Source: Azohydromonas australica DSM 1124 (GTDB taxonomy: Bacteria > Pseudomonadota > Gammaproteobacteria > Burkholderiales > Burkholderiaceae_C). Taken from it: a stretch of DNA of 64,000 bases. Location: positions 3,134 to 67,133 of the forward strand of contig NZ_KE387203.1 in the NCBI RefSeq assembly GCF_000430725.1, written 5' to 3'. A program made the position numbers and the translations under genes. The number at the start of each line of letters is the position of its first letter. Positions within the stretch are counted from its first letter, which is position 1. The notes beneath the pieces are model-generated. The model was not told the origin of the DNA. It saw only the letters and a program-made list of their open reading frames with translations, and made no database searches. This document shows positions 18,753 through 28,094 of this stretch, piece by piece.

Positions 18753-20042
18753 TCAGGGCTGCTGGTAGGTGATGCGGTAGATCGCGCCGGCGTAGTCGTC
18801 GGACACCAGCAGCGAGCCGTCCTTCATCACCGCCACGTCCACCGGGCGCCCGCGCAGCGTGCCGGTCTCGTCGTCCAGCCAGCCGCTGGCGAAGACCTCG
18901 GTCTTGTCGGCCGTGCCGTCGGGCTTGAGCGAGGTGAACAGCAGCTGCGCGCCGTTGGGCTTGGTGCGGTTCCACGAGCCGTGCTGGGCCGAGAACAGGC
19001 CGCCCTGGTACTTCGCCGGGAACTGCCGGCCGGTGTAGAAGACCAGCCCCAGGTCGGCCGCGTGCGCCTCGGTCAGCACCTGCGCGGCGGTGACGTTGGG
19101 CGGCAGCGGGTCCTTGTCGTACTTGTGCTCGGTGATGCGCGTCTTGCCCTGGATCCACGGGTAGCCGAAGAACTGGCCCGCCTTGGTGGCGCGGTTGATC
19201 TCCCCGTTGGGGATGTCGTCGCCCATGCCGTCGGTCTGGTTGTCGGTGAACCAGAGCGTGCCGTCCTTGGGATTGAAGTCCATGCCCACGGAGTTGCGCA
19301 CGCCCGTGGCGAACACCTCGCGCTTGCTGCCGTCGAGCTCCATGCGCACGATGCCGCCGATGCCCCACTTGTTGTAGAGGTCGAGCTTCTCGCGCGGGGG
19401 CACGTTGAAGGGCTGGCCCAGCGTGACGTAGAGCTTCTTGTCCGGGCCGATGCGGCAGGTGCGCGCGCCGTGGTTGAAGGACTCCTCCTCCACCGGGATC
19501 AGCCCGCCCTGCGGCACCACCTCGGCCACCGCCACGTCGGGGCCCTCGTAGAAGAACTCGGCTGCGGGGAAATTCAGCACCCGGTTGTGCTCGGCGACGA
19601 TGAGGAAGCCGTCCCGGGTCCAGCACACGCCGTTGGGGTTCTTGAAGTTCAGGCTGGGCGCGAAGGGTTTCACCTCGTCGGCCGTGCCGTCGGAGTTGCG
19701 GTCCGTGACGGCCCAGACGGTGGTCTTGCGCGTGCCCACGAACAGCATGTTGGCGGTGGGCGCCACGGCCATGTGGCGCGCATCGGGCACGACGGCGTAG
19801 AGATCGATCTTGAAGCCCGGCGGCAGCTTCACGCGCTTGAGGTTCTCGCGGATGGCGTTGGCGTTCTTGCCTTCCTGCGGCACCGGCGGGATGTTGAGGT
19901 CGGTGCCCGAAACCTTGAACTGCTTGAGTTTCTCGATGTTGGCGGACGCGCCGGGCGCCGCGGGTTGCGCTCTCGCGACACCGGCCAGCAGCAGCGCGCC
20001 GGCCAGCAGACTCAGGGCGAACGGTCGGTTGAGGGGCTTCAC
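18753..20042 (-). CDS. Secreted sorbosone/glucose dehydrogenase-like beta-propeller protein
   Basis: 429 residues from GTG 20042, chosen because AAGGAG lies 8 bp upstream. A signal peptide (NRPFALSLLAGALLLAGVARA) predicts export to the periplasm. The body is a six-bladed propeller of the GSDH family: PPGFKIDLYA, FVGTR, GPDKKLYVTLGQPFN, WFTDNQTDGMGDDIPNGEIN and VAVMKDGSLLVSDD. Relatives use PQQ or calcium to oxidise sugars or sorbosone; no PQQ synthesis gene is present here, so the cofactor and substrate remain open. The downstream msrA gene is on the same strand. Confidence 0.82.
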   Translation of the reverse strand: MKPLNRPFALSLLAGALLLAGVARAQPAAPGASANIEKLKQFKVSGTDLNIPPVPQEGKNANAIRENLKRVKLPPGFKIDLYAVVPDARHMAVAPTANMLFVGTRKTTVWAVTDRNSDGTADEVKPFAPSLNFKNPNGVCWTRDGFLIVAEHNRVLNFPAAEFFYEGPDVAVAEVVPQGGLIPVEEESFNHGARTCRIGPDKKLYVTLGQPFNVPPREKLDLYNKWGIGGIVRMELDGSKREVFATGVRNSVGMDFNPKDGTLWFTDNQTDGMGDDIPNGEINRATKAGQFFGYPWIQGKTRITEHKYDKDPLPPNVTAAQVLTEAHAADLGLVFYTGRQFPAKYQGGLFSAQHGSWNRTKPNGAQLLFTSLKPDGTADKTEVFASGWLDDETGTLRGRPVDVAVMKDGSLLVSDDYAGAIYRITYQQP

Positions 20043-20211
20043 AGGCTTGTCTCCTTCACCGTTGTGCCGTTGCCGCCGCAACGGGGGCGGCACGGCCAGT
20101 CCGGCACCGCCTTGGCACCGGGCTCGCGCACTGTGAGCGCGGCCCCGGCACGCAGGCAGATGGGGCAAGTCCCTAGGGCACGCCGCCCCGGATGGCGGCA
20201 GGCGTGCCGTT

Positions 20212-23200
20212 TCAGCGCAGCGACAGCTCCACCTGCGGCGCCCAGGCCGCCGCCTTCTCGCCATCCGCCTTGGCCTCGTGCAGCCGCGGCGCGGCCACGA
20301 ACAGCCGCTCGCCCGGCACGCCCTGCGCGATGAGCGCGTCGCGCACCGCCAGCGCGCGCTGCACCGCAAGCTGGCGCGCGCTGTCCTCGGTGACGGCGAT
20401 GGCCGCCAGCAGCCGCTGCTCCATCTCAGCCGGCGGCAGCTCGCGCGCCAGGCCGATGAGGTTGCGCGGCTTGTTGGGCAGCGCCGTGTCGGCATAGATG
20501 CGGCGCAGCAGCGCCTCGCGTTCGGCGGGCGTGGGCGGCGGCAGCTCGGCCTGCGCAGCCGCGCCGGCGCGCAGCGCCTGACGGCGCTGCTCGGTGCGGA
20601 TGCGCGCCTCCAGCTGCGCGCGGCGGATGGGCTCGGCCTCGGCCTGCAAGTCGGCCTCGCCGGTAAGGGTGGTCTGCAGCTCGGGCTTGTCCTGCAGTGC
20701 CTTGGCCGCCTGCTGCAGCACCTCGCGCCCGTCTGCGGCCGGCAACGCGCTGCCGGGGTCGAAGGCCACGCGGCTGAGGTCGGGGCCGCTGGCGCCGGCC
20801 AGCAGCGCGAAGGGCGAGGTCAGCGCCTTGAGCAGCAGGTTGCCGATGAGGCGCAGGATCACGCCGCCGATGCTGAACTGCGGGTCGTCGAGGCTGCCGC
20901 TGACGGGCAGGTCCAGGTCGATGTTGCCGTGGCGGTCCTTGAGCAGCGACACCGCCAGCAGCACCGGCAGCTTGGTGGCGCTGGGCGACTCCACGCGTTC
21001 GCCGAAAGTGAGCTGGTTGAGCGTGAGGCGGTTGCGCGCCTGCAGCCGGCCCTCGTTGTTGATGCGGTAGTTGAGGTCCACGCTGAGCTTGCCGCGCTCG
21101 ATGGCGTAGCCGGCGTACTTGCCGGCGTAGGGCGACAGCGGCGGCAGCTCCAGCCCGGTGGCGTGGGCCTCGATGTTGAGCTCCGGCGGGTCGTTCAGCG
21201 GGTTGAGCGTGCCCTGGATGTCCAGCGCTGCGCTGCCCGCGGCCCGGCCGCGCAGCGACAACGGCGCCAGGCCCGGGCTGTCCGAGCGCAGCGGCCCCAG
21301 CATGCCGTTGAGCTCGGTGAGCTCGGCGCTGTAGTTGGGACGGACGAAGCGGTCGTTGAAGTCGATGCGGCCGTTGAGCAGCGTGGTGCTGCCCAGCACC
21401 AGGTCCAGCGGCAGCTCGCGCGTGCGCTTGGGCAAGGGCTCGCCGATCGCCACGCCGTCGCGCTTGGCAGCGGAGGCGGACGCATCCGCCGCGGGTGCCG
21501 AGGCGGTGGGCGCGCCCGAGGCCGCGGCGCCGTCGGTGTCAAGCACGGGACGGCCGCGCAGGTCCTGCAGGTTGAAGCGGCCCTGCTCCGTGACCACCAG
21601 GCGGGCGAAGAAGTCCGACAGCGTCGTGGCCTGCAGCTCCACGCGCGGTTTATTGCCGGGCAACACCGAGGCATTCAGGCCCTTGAACGCCAGCGATTGC
21701 CAGCTCAGCAGCTCGTCGTCCTCGGTCTGCCCGCGCGCGGCGACCACGTGCACGCCGCCCAGCAGCGCGTCGCCGCGCAGCTGCACGCGCGGCCCGTCCG
21801 TGCCGAGCGCGAGGCTGACGTCGCCGTCGAAGCCGGCCTCGCCGTGCAGCAGGTGCAGCGGCAGCGCGCCGCCGGCGTAGGCCTGCAGCAGGTGCATCGG
21901 CAGCCGCTCGATGCGCCAGCGCCCGTCCAGCGCCAGCGGCTCCAGCTGCAGCCGGCCGTTCCACTGCACGCGGCCGGGCGTCTTGTCCTCCGGGTCGATG
22001 AGCTGCAGGCCCAGGCTGGCGCGCCGCGCGCCGCCGGCCAGGGGCCACTGCAGGTCCTGCAGCGCCAGCTGCAGCTTCGACAGCTCCAGCGCCACCGGCG
22101 CCTGCGGCAGCGGCTGCGCGTCGCGCCAGCGCACGCGGCCGTCGTCGATCTGCAGCTGGCCCAGCCGCACGCGCCAGGCGGGACCGGCCGCCGCGCCGTT
22201 GCGGGGCGGCGCCGGCGTGGCCGCAGCCGGCGCATCCGCGGCCGACGGGAACCACGACAGCGCGTTGAGCCGGCCCTCGGCATCGCGCGCGAGCTGCAGC
22301 GCGGGCGCCTGCAGGCGCAGCCGGCCGATCTCCACCGCCTGGCCCGGCAGCGCGACGCGCACGGCCTCCAGCGCCAGCGCGTCCCAGGCCACCAGCGGCG
22401 GCGCGGACGGGGCAGCCGGGTCCAGCAGGCGCAGCCGGTCCAGCCGCGCCTGCGCCAGCTCCACCGTCTGCAGCCCGGCGGGCGTCCAGGCCAGCTGGCC
22501 CTGCACGCCGAGCTGGCCTTCCGGCAGCGGACGCAGCGCCTGCGCCAGCAGCGGCGCCAGCGGGCGCAACGGCAGCGCCTTCAGATCGAAATTCAGCGTG
22601 CCGCCCTCGGCCGCGGCGTTGCCCGACAGCTTCAGCTCCCCGGCCGGGACGTCGGCGCCGCCCTCCTCCGGCCGCAGCCGTGCCGAGGCCTCGAAAGGCA
22701 TGGCGGCCTGCAGCGGCCATTGCAGCTCGCGCGCCTGGGCGTCGAGCGCCTCCACGCGCCAGCGCAGCTTCAGCGCGTCGTCGCGCCAGTGCAGCGCCGC
22801 GCCCTTGATCTCCAGCGCCTGCGCCGACACTTTCCAGGCGGCCTCGGACGCCGCGCCGGCCGCCGCGGCCGAGGCCGCCGAGGCGCTTTCCGTGGCGGGC
22901 TTCGCCGTCGCGCCGGCCCCGGAAGCCCCGGAGCCGCCCAGGGCCGGCAGCAGCCGCCCTTGCGCATCCCGCCCTGCGTGCACGTCGAGCCCCTCCAGGC
23001 TGACGGGGCCGAGCGCGATGCGCCGACGCAGCGGCTGCGAGGGCTGGACCTCCACCTGCAGTGACTTCCAGCCCAGCAGCGGCTCGCCGCGGCTGTCGGC
23101 CAGCGCCAGGTCCTGCGCCTGCAGCCGGCCCTGCACGTCCAGCTCCGGCGTGCCGTCGTCGGCCAGGCGGAAGCGCAGCTGCAGCCGCGTGCCGAACCGG

Positions 23201-23967
23201 CCGCGCTCCAGCTTCAGGTTCAGGCTGCTGGGCAGGTACGGGCTCAGGGACGCGAGATCCAGCGCCTCCAGGCTCAGCTCCAGCGTGCTGTCGCGGTGGC
23301 GCGAGAAGGGCGTGGCGCGGGCGCCGCTGTCGAAGCGGCTGCCGTCGAGGATGAAGGCCAGGCGCGGCTGCACCTGCGTCTCCACGTCCGCGGGCAGGCT
23401 GGAGATGAAGGGCAGCTCCACGTTCAGCTCGCGCAGCTCGTGGCGCACGTGGCGCGTCTCGTCCTGGTAGATCAGCTCGCCGCGCTCCAGGCGCAGGTTG
23501 TGCAGCGCGAAGCGCGGCGGCGGCGCGTCCTCGGTGCTCTCGGTCTTCGGTTGAGCGCTCAACCGCTGCAGCATGTCGTCGAGGTCGGTGCCGCCGTCGG
23601 CGCGGCGCGTGACGCGCAGCCGCGGCGCGGTGAGCTCGATGGCGCTGAGCACCGGGGCGCGCCGCCACAGCGAGCTGGCCTCCAGGTTGAGCAGCAGGCG
23701 CTCGACCTGCGCCTGCGGCGCCGGCGCGGCGGCGCCCTCGGCCTGCGGCGCGCCGGCCAGCGTGATGCCCTCGACGGTGAGCCGCAGGTTCCAGGGCGTG
23801 AAGCGGATGCTGTCCACGCGCAGCTCGCGGCCCAGCAGCTCGCTGCCGCGCTGCTGCAGTTGCCATTTCAACAGTGGCGGCAGCGCCAGCGCGCCCAGCA
23901 GCCACAGCACTCCCAATGCGATCACCAGCGCGGCCAGCCATCGCGCCGCACGCTTGCCCTTGAACAT
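20212..23967 (-). CDS. DUF748/AsmA-like large envelope protein
   Basis: 1251 residues from ATG 23967, just before the membrane helix (about 10-32); the frame opens 46 codons earlier without better signals. The rest is a long periplasmic region, rich in Leu, Ala and Arg. It has repeated beta-strand-like stretches with LxVEGITLAG near the start and the DUF748 core (about 880-1100). Proteins of this AsmA-like superfamily are thought to bridge the periplasm and move phospholipids, but I cannot assign a role. The C-terminal 170 residues are helical. Divergent from the YdcF gene, with 68 bp between starts. Confidence 0.78.
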   Translation of the reverse strand: MFKGKRAARWLAALVIALGVLWLLGALALPPLLKWQLQQRGSELLGRELRVDSIRFTPWNLRLTVEGITLAGAPQAEGAAAPAPQAQVERLLLNLEASSLWRRAPVLSAIELTAPRLRVTRRADGGTDLDDMLQRLSAQPKTESTEDAPPPRFALHNLRLERGELIYQDETRHVRHELRELNVELPFISSLPADVETQVQPRLAFILDGSRFDSGARATPFSRHRDSTLELSLEALDLASLSPYLPSSLNLKLERGRFGTRLQLRFRLADDGTPELDVQGRLQAQDLALADSRGEPLLGWKSLQVEVQPSQPLRRRIALGPVSLEGLDVHAGRDAQGRLLPALGGSGASGAGATAKPATESASAASAAAAGAASEAAWKVSAQALEIKGAALHWRDDALKLRWRVEALDAQARELQWPLQAAMPFEASARLRPEEGGADVPAGELKLSGNAAAEGGTLNFDLKALPLRPLAPLLAQALRPLPEGQLGVQGQLAWTPAGLQTVELAQARLDRLRLLDPAAPSAPPLVAWDALALEAVRVALPGQAVEIGRLRLQAPALQLARDAEGRLNALSWFPSAADAPAAATPAPPRNGAAAGPAWRVRLGQLQIDDGRVRWRDAQPLPQAPVALELSKLQLALQDLQWPLAGGARRASLGLQLIDPEDKTPGRVQWNGRLQLEPLALDGRWRIERLPMHLLQAYAGGALPLHLLHGEAGFDGDVSLALGTDGPRVQLRGDALLGGVHVVAARGQTEDDELLSWQSLAFKGLNASVLPGNKPRVELQATTLSDFFARLVVTEQGRFNLQDLRGRPVLDTDGAAASGAPTASAPAADASASAAKRDGVAIGEPLPKRTRELPLDLVLGSTTLLNGRIDFNDRFVRPNYSAELTELNGMLGPLRSDSPGLAPLSLRGRAAGSAALDIQGTLNPLNDPPELNIEAHATGLELPPLSPYAGKYAGYAIERGKLSVDLNYRINNEGRLQARNRLTLNQLTFGERVESPSATKLPVLLAVSLLKDRHGNIDLDLPVSGSLDDPQFSIGGVILRLIGNLLLKALTSPFALLAGASGPDLSRVAFDPGSALPAADGREVLQQAAKALQDKPELQTTLTGEADLQAEAEPIRRAQLEARIRTEQRRQALRAGAAAQAELPPPTPAEREALLRRIYADTALPNKPRNLIGLARELPPAEMEQRLLAAIAVTEDSARQLAVQRALAVRDALIAQGVPGERLFVAAPRLHEAKADGEKAAAWAPQVELSLR

Positions 23968-24035
23968 TTGTTTATTGCGGATCAGTGCGGGCGGCCTGCG
24001 CACAATGCGCGCCACCCGGGGTGAGGGAACAACCA

Positions 24036-24833
24036 ATGAACGAGATTGTGATGCGGCTGGGCCTGGAGGCCTGGAAGCCGGCGCTGGGCACGCTGCTGCT
24101 GCCACCCGTGCCGGCGCTGCTGCTGGTGCTGCTGGGCTTCAGGCTGCGCCGGCGCGCGCTGGGCACGCTGCTGATGGGCGTGGCGGTGCTGGCGCTGTGG
24201 CTGGGGGCCTGCGCGGGGGCGGCGGAATGGGCCCGGCAACGGCTGCTGGCGCCCCCGCCGGCCGTGAACCCGGCCGCGCTGAAGGCGCTGCAGCCGGCGC
24301 AGGCCACCATCGTCGTGCTCGGCGGTGGCAGCGAGAACCTGGCGCCGGAGTACGGCACGTCCAACCTGAGCCCGTGGTCGCTGGAGCGGCTGCGCTACGG
24401 CATCTGGCTGTCACGCGGCAGTGGCCTGGGGCTGGGCTTCAGCGGCGGCGTGGGCCACGCCGGCCTGCCCGGCGAGGCCGAGGCCACAGTGGCGGCCCGC
24501 ATCGCGCGCGACGAGTTCAGGCACCCGCTGCGCTGGACGGAAAGCGGCTCGCGCGACACGCGCGAGAACGCCGCGCGCACGCTGGCGCTGCTGCGCACGC
24601 AGGGCATCACCGACATCGTGCTGGTGACACAGGACTGGCACATGCCGCGCGCGCAGCGCGCCTTCGAGCAGGCCGCCGCGGCGGCGGGCATGACGTTGCG
24701 CGTGACGCCGGCGCCGATCGGCCTGGCGCCGCGCGTGGAGCAGCCGCTGCTGCGCTGGCTGCCCAGCAGCGAGGGCTTCACGCTGATGCGCCAGGTGCTG
24801 CGCGAGCGCATCGGCCTGCTCATGGGCGCCTGA
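24036..24833 (+). CDS. YdcF family (DUF218) membrane protein
   Basis: 265 residues. Two N-terminal hydrophobic segments (about 15-35 and 42-62) precede a DUF218 domain: IVVLGGGSENLAPEY, ERLRYGIWLSR, ESGSRDTRENAART, and VTQDWHMPRAQRAF. The last two are the conserved polar motifs of this Rossmann-like family. ElyC, a relative, affects peptidoglycan lipid carriers; SanA is another. The exact role is unknown. A GAGGG lies about 9 bp before the ATG. It is followed by a hairpin terminator. Confidence 0.82.
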   Translation: MNEIVMRLGLEAWKPALGTLLLPPVPALLLVLLGFRLRRRALGTLLMGVAVLALWLGACAGAAEWARQRLLAPPPAVNPAALKALQPAQATIVVLGGGSENLAPEYGTSNLSPWSLERLRYGIWLSRGSGLGLGFSGGVGHAGLPGEAEATVAARIARDEFRHPLRWTESGSRDTRENAARTLALLRTQGITDIVLVTQDWHMPRAQRAFEQAAAAAGMTLRVTPAPIGLAPRVEQPLLRWLPSSEGFTLMRQVLRERIGLLMGA

Positions 24834-24853
24834 GGCGGCCCCAGAAAAGCGAA

Positions 24854-24879
24854 CCCCTCCGCGCCAGGGCGCGGAGGGG
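24854..24879. terminator. Hairpin terminator between converging ydcF-like gene and ubiD
   Basis: CCCCTCCGCGCC (24854-24865) and GGCGCGGAGGGG (24868-24879) are perfect complements separated by two bases. On the minus strand a T-rich tail (TTCGCTTTTC) follows. It lies 20 bp after the YdcF-family stop. Confidence 0.75.
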
Positions 24880-25040
24880 ACGGGCGATTGCCACCGCCGA
24901 TGGGGCTCCGGAGGTAGGCGGTCCGGGGCTCCTGTTGCGCAGAAGACTGCGCCACTTGCATGAACCTGCCGCAGCAGGCGAGGCAAAGGTAGCGCAGCGC
25001 CGGGACCGCTACAAGCTTGGCGACGGCTGCGGCAGGGACA

Positions 25041-26606
25041 TCACGCGCCGGGACCGCGAGACATGAGACGCTCAAAAAGTGCGTCCATTCGAGACTGCAC
25101 CGCGGGCTCCATCGTGATGGTGCGGCCCCACTCGCGGCTGGTCTCGCCGGGCCACTTGTTGGTTGCGTCCAGGCCCATCTTGCCGCCCAGTCCGCTCACG
25201 GGCGAAGCGAAGTCCAGGTAGTCGATCGGCGTGTCCGACACCAGCGTCGCGTCGCGCACCGGGTCCATGCGCGTGGTGATGGCCCAGATCACGTCGCGCC
25301 AGTCGCGGATGTTCACGTCCTCGTCCGTGACCACGATGAACTTGGTGTACATGAACTGGCGCAGGAAGCTCCACAGCCCGAACATCAGCCGCTTGGCGTG
25401 GCCCGGGTAGGCCTTGCGGATCGAGATGACCGCCAGGCGGTAGCTGCAGCCTTCGGGCGGCAGGTAGAAGTCCACGATCTCCGGGAACTGCTTCTGCAGG
25501 ATGGGCACGAACACCTCGTTCAGTGCCACGCCCAGCACCGCGGGCTCGTCGGGCGGCTTGCCGGTGTAGGTGGAGTGGTAGACCGGGTCCTTGCGCTGCG
25601 TGAGCCGGTCCACGCGGAACACGGGGAACCAGTCCTGCTCGTTGTAGTAGCCGGTGTGGTCGCCGAAGGGGCCTTCGAGCGCGTGCAGGTAGCCGCCGCG
25701 CTCCTTGAGCGGCACGCCGTCCTCGCTCACGCCCTCGTAGCCCGATTCGGCCGTGGGGATGTGCCCCTCCAGCACGATCTCGGCGCTGGCCGGCGCCTGC
25801 AACTTCAAGGCGCCCTCGCCCACCGAGGTTTCGGCCAGCTCGGTGCGGCTGCCGCGCAGCAGGCCGGCGAACTGGTACTCCGACAGCGTGTCCGGCACCG
25901 GCGTGACCGCGCCCAGCAGCGTGGCCGGGTCGGCGCCCAGCGCCACCGCGATCGGGAACGGTTTACCAGGGTTGGCGCGGGCGAACTCGCGGAAGTCGAG
26001 CGCGCCGCCGCGGTGCGCCAGCCAGCGCATGATCAGCTCGCGCCGCCCGATGAGCTGTTGGCGGTAAATGCCCAGGTTCTGGCGCGTGCGCGGCTGCGCC
26101 ACCGACTGCGGCCCGCGCGTGATCACCAGGCCCCAGGTCAGCAGCGGGCCGGCGTCGCCGGGCCAGCACAGCTGGATCGGCAGCCGGTGCAGGTCCACCT
26201 CGTTGCCCTGCAGCACCTGCGCCTGGCACGCGGGCGAGGACACGCGCGCGGGCTTCATGTCCCACAGTGCCTTGGCCATGTGCAGCAGCCGCCCGGCGTC
26301 CTTGAGCCCGCCCGGGGGCTCGGGCTCCTTGAGGCTGGCCAGCAGCCGGCCGATCTCGCGCAGCTCGGCGGTGTCCTGCGCCCCCATGCCCAGCGCCACG
26401 CGGCGCGGCGTGCCGAAGAGATTTGCCAGCACCGGCATGTCGTGGCCGATGGGCTTCTCGAACCACAGCGCCGGCCCGCCGGCCTGCAGCACGCGGTCGC
26501 TCAGCGCCGTCATTTCCAGCCGGGGCGACACCGGTTCGCTCACGCGACGCAGCTCGCCCAGGCGTTCAAGTTGCGCGACGAAGTCCCGCAGGTCGCGGTA
26601 TTTCAT
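25041..26606 (-). CDS. ubiD: 3-polyprenyl-4-hydroxybenzoate decarboxylase
   Basis: 521 residues, standard for UbiD of ubiquinone synthesis. Family segments seen: [81 protein letters not shown], and [15 protein letters not shown]. It decarboxylates the prenylated hydroxybenzoate in ubiquinone synthesis with a prenylated FMN made by UbiX, which is not encoded here. Divergent from the lytic transglycosylase gene. Confidence 0.97.
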   Translation of the reverse strand: MKYRDLRDFVAQLERLGELRRVSEPVSPRLEMTALSDRVLQAGGPALWFEKPIGHDMPVLANLFGTPRRVALGMGAQDTAELREIGRLLASLKEPEPPGGLKDAGRLLHMAKALWDMKPARVSSPACQAQVLQGNEVDLHRLPIQLCWPGDAGPLLTWGLVITRGPQSVAQPRTRQNLGIYRQQLIGRRELIMRWLAHRGGALDFREFARANPGKPFPIAVALGADPATLLGAVTPVPDTLSEYQFAGLLRGSRTELAETSVGEGALKLQAPASAEIVLEGHIPTAESGYEGVSEDGVPLKERGGYLHALEGPFGDHTGYYNEQDWFPVFRVDRLTQRKDPVYHSTYTGKPPDEPAVLGVALNEVFVPILQKQFPEIVDFYLPPEGCSYRLAVISIRKAYPGHAKRLMFGLWSFLRQFMYTKFIVVTDEDVNIRDWRDVIWAITTRMDPVRDATLVSDTPIDYLDFASPVSGLGGKMGLDATNKWPGETSREWGRTITMEPAVQSRMDALFERLMSRGPGA

Positions 26607-26639
26607 TACCTGTAGCTATAAGAGAGTGGATTGATATTC

Positions 26640-26669
26640 TTGACCGGTTATTTGAACCGTTCCTAGAAT
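26640..26669 (+). promoter_or_regulatory. Sigma-70 promoter of the lytic transglycosylase gene
   Basis: TTGACC (26640-26645) and TAGAAT (26664-26669) are separated by 18 bp. The spacer contains a 5-bp dyad, CGGTT-atttg-AACCG. Transcription would start near 26676, almost 200 bases before the start codon at 26874. Confidence 0.7.
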
Positions 26670-26675
26670 GAGTCC

Positions 26676-26873
26676 ACCTGGCGGAGACCAGGGTTGTCCC
26701 GATCCCCTATTCAGGGGGAACGCTGCCTTGCAGCCCGTGGCGTCCATGGCGCTGCGGAAGGGCCCGACCAGTGCGGGCCTGCTGCCGAACCATTATCGCC
26801 GCCGCTCTTGTGGCGTCCGTGCCAGCCCCAAGCTGGGCACGCGGACGCCGCGCCGGTGGACGAAAGGAGAGCA
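26676..26873 (+). other. Long structured 5' leader
   Basis: About 198 nt between the predicted transcription start and the ATG. Visible hairpins: CCCCT/AGGGG at 26704-26717, GGCCCG/CGGGCC at 26761-26779, and GGCGTCCG/CGGACGCC at 26812-26849, the last ending 12 bp before the AAGGAG ribosome site. I do not recognise a known riboswitch or small RNA class in it. Confidence 0.5.
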
Positions 26874-27737
26874 ATGACAGCGCTTGTCATGTTGCGCGCC
26901 CTGCGCGCCTCGGTCGCCGTCTTCCTGCGCGACGTCTTTTCCGGGCTGCTTCAAGTCAGCCACAACACCCTGGCCCTGGTTGGGCTCGCAGTCGTGGCGG
27001 TGCTGGCCTTCGGCAGCAGCCACGCCGACCTGCGTCACGAGGTCGAACGCGCAGCGCTGGACTGGCTGCAATCCCGCCACGAGGCCCGCGCCGAGCGCGA
27101 CGGCGACCTGCTGGTGACGCTGTCCGATCCGCAAGGCGTGGCCCGCGCCACCGCGACCAACCCGAAGGAGCTCGACCGCCAGCAGGCGGCCGTCGCCAAG
27201 TGGCTGTCGCGCCGCTACCGCGTGGCGCCGGAGCCGATCAGCCGCCTGGTGCAGGAAGCGTGGCAGGTCGGCCAGAAGGCCGGGCTGGAGCCTACGCTGA
27301 TCCTGGCCATCATGGCCGTGGAGTCCAGCTTCAATCCCTTCGCCCAAAGCGCCGTGGGCGCACAGGGGCTGATGCAGGTGATGACGCGGGTGCACGACGA
27401 CAAGTACGAGCGCTTCGGCGGCACGCTGGCGGCCTTCGACCCGGTCACGAACCTGCGCGTGGGCGTGCAGGTGCTCAAGGAGTGCATCGCCCGCGCCGGC
27501 GGCGGCCTGGAAGCAGGGCTGCGCCACTACGTCGGCGCGGCCAATCTGGAGGAGGACGGTGGCTACGTGGGCAAGGTGCTGGCGGAGCAGAGCTATCTGC
27601 GCCAGGTGGCCAGCGGCCGCGGCGTGCCGGTCAACGCCCCGATGCCGGCCCCGGCAGCGCGTCCGGCGCCCGCCAACGTCAACGCGGCCGAGCAGACCGC
27701 CGCCGCGGCGAGCAACCAGGTGATCGCACTGCGCTGA
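26874..27737 (+). CDS. Lytic transglycosylase (SLT domain)
   Basis: 287 residues from ATG 26874, with AAAGGAGAG 2-9 bp upstream. An N-terminal membrane segment (about 35-52) probably anchors it in the inner membrane, facing the periplasm. The SLT lysozyme-like fold lies at about 130-245. The catalytic glutamate is in MAVESSFNP, followed by GAQGLMQVM and HYVGAAN. It would cleave peptidoglycan between MurNAc and GlcNAc to give 1,6-anhydro ends. The tail is Ala/Pro-rich. A strong terminator follows. Confidence 0.9.
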   Translation: MTALVMLRALRASVAVFLRDVFSGLLQVSHNTLALVGLAVVAVLAFGSSHADLRHEVERAALDWLQSRHEARAERDGDLLVTLSDPQGVARATATNPKELDRQQAAVAKWLSRRYRVAPEPISRLVQEAWQVGQKAGLEPTLILAIMAVESSFNPFAQSAVGAQGLMQVMTRVHDDKYERFGGTLAAFDPVTNLRVGVQVLKECIARAGGGLEAGLRHYVGAANLEEDGGYVGKVLAEQSYLRQVASGRGVPVNAPMPAPAARPAPANVNAAEQTAAAASNQVIALR

Positions 27738-27766
27738 AGCGCGACGAACCTTCTCCAGCTTCCGAC

Positions 27767-27791
27767 CCGCTGCATTCGCAGCGGTTTTTTT
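27767..27791 (+). terminator. Rho-independent terminator of the lytic transglycosylase gene
   Basis: CCGCTGC (27767-27773) and GCAGCGG (27778-27784) close an ATTC tetraloop, followed by seven T (27785-27791). This is a textbook intrinsic terminator on the plus strand. Confidence 0.95.
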
Positions 27792-27796
27792 GCGGC

Positions 27797-27840
27797 ACCA
27801 AAAGCGAAAAGCCCTTGACGAGATCACTCGTCAAGGGCTT
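27797..27840 (-). terminator. Terminator of the tRNA-Val gene
   Basis: AAGCCCTTGACGAG (27809-27822) and CTCGTCAAGGGCTT (27827-27840) form a perfect 14-bp stem with an ATCA loop. On the minus strand TTTTCGCTTTT follows. It lies 6 bp after the 3' end of the tRNA gene. Confidence 0.9.
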
Positions 27841-27845
27841 GCGAT

Positions 27846-27922
27846 TGGTAGGCGCGATTGGACTCGAACCAACGACCCCCACCATGTCAAGGTGGTGCTC
27901 TAACCAGCTGAGCTACGCGCCT
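27846..27922 (-). tRNA. tRNA-Val (anticodon GAC)
   Basis: 77 nt with encoded CCA. The acceptor stem AGGCGCG pairs with CGCGCCT, discriminator A. The D arm contains GCTCAGCTGGTTAGAGC. The anticodon stem CCACC/GGTGG encloses the loop TTGACAT, anticodon GAC. The T arm contains GGTTCGAGTCC. The gene closely resembles E. coli tRNA-Val(GAC). Confidence 0.97.
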
Positions 27923-28094
27923 GTCGTTTGCTGAAGCCGCTATTCTAGACGCACTTTTGTCACCTGTGCAAGCACCTTTGGCGAAAAATTTGAAGAATTT
28001 GCTTCGCCCCACTTCCTGAAGCTGGCCGAAGCTGAAAACGGGTGCGGTTCGACGGCTCGACGCCCTGCCCCACACCCGTCTCCAGTACCTGCGC

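Noticed and set aside
20011..20024. Second copy of the REP-like repeat (CTCAGGGCGAACGG)
   Set aside because: Only 14 bases are shared; they lie in the signal-peptide codons of the beta-propeller gene and have no pairing partner.
26676..26873. 6S RNA, SRP RNA, c-di-GMP or other known riboswitch
   Set aside because: None of the conserved sequence blocks of these RNAs was found; only unspecific hairpins are visible.
26668..26877. Small open frame upstream of the lytic transglycosylase, ending in an ATGA overlap with its start
   Set aside because: Its ATG lies inside the -10 element, before the predicted transcript, and no ribosome site is present. The composition is unremarkable.
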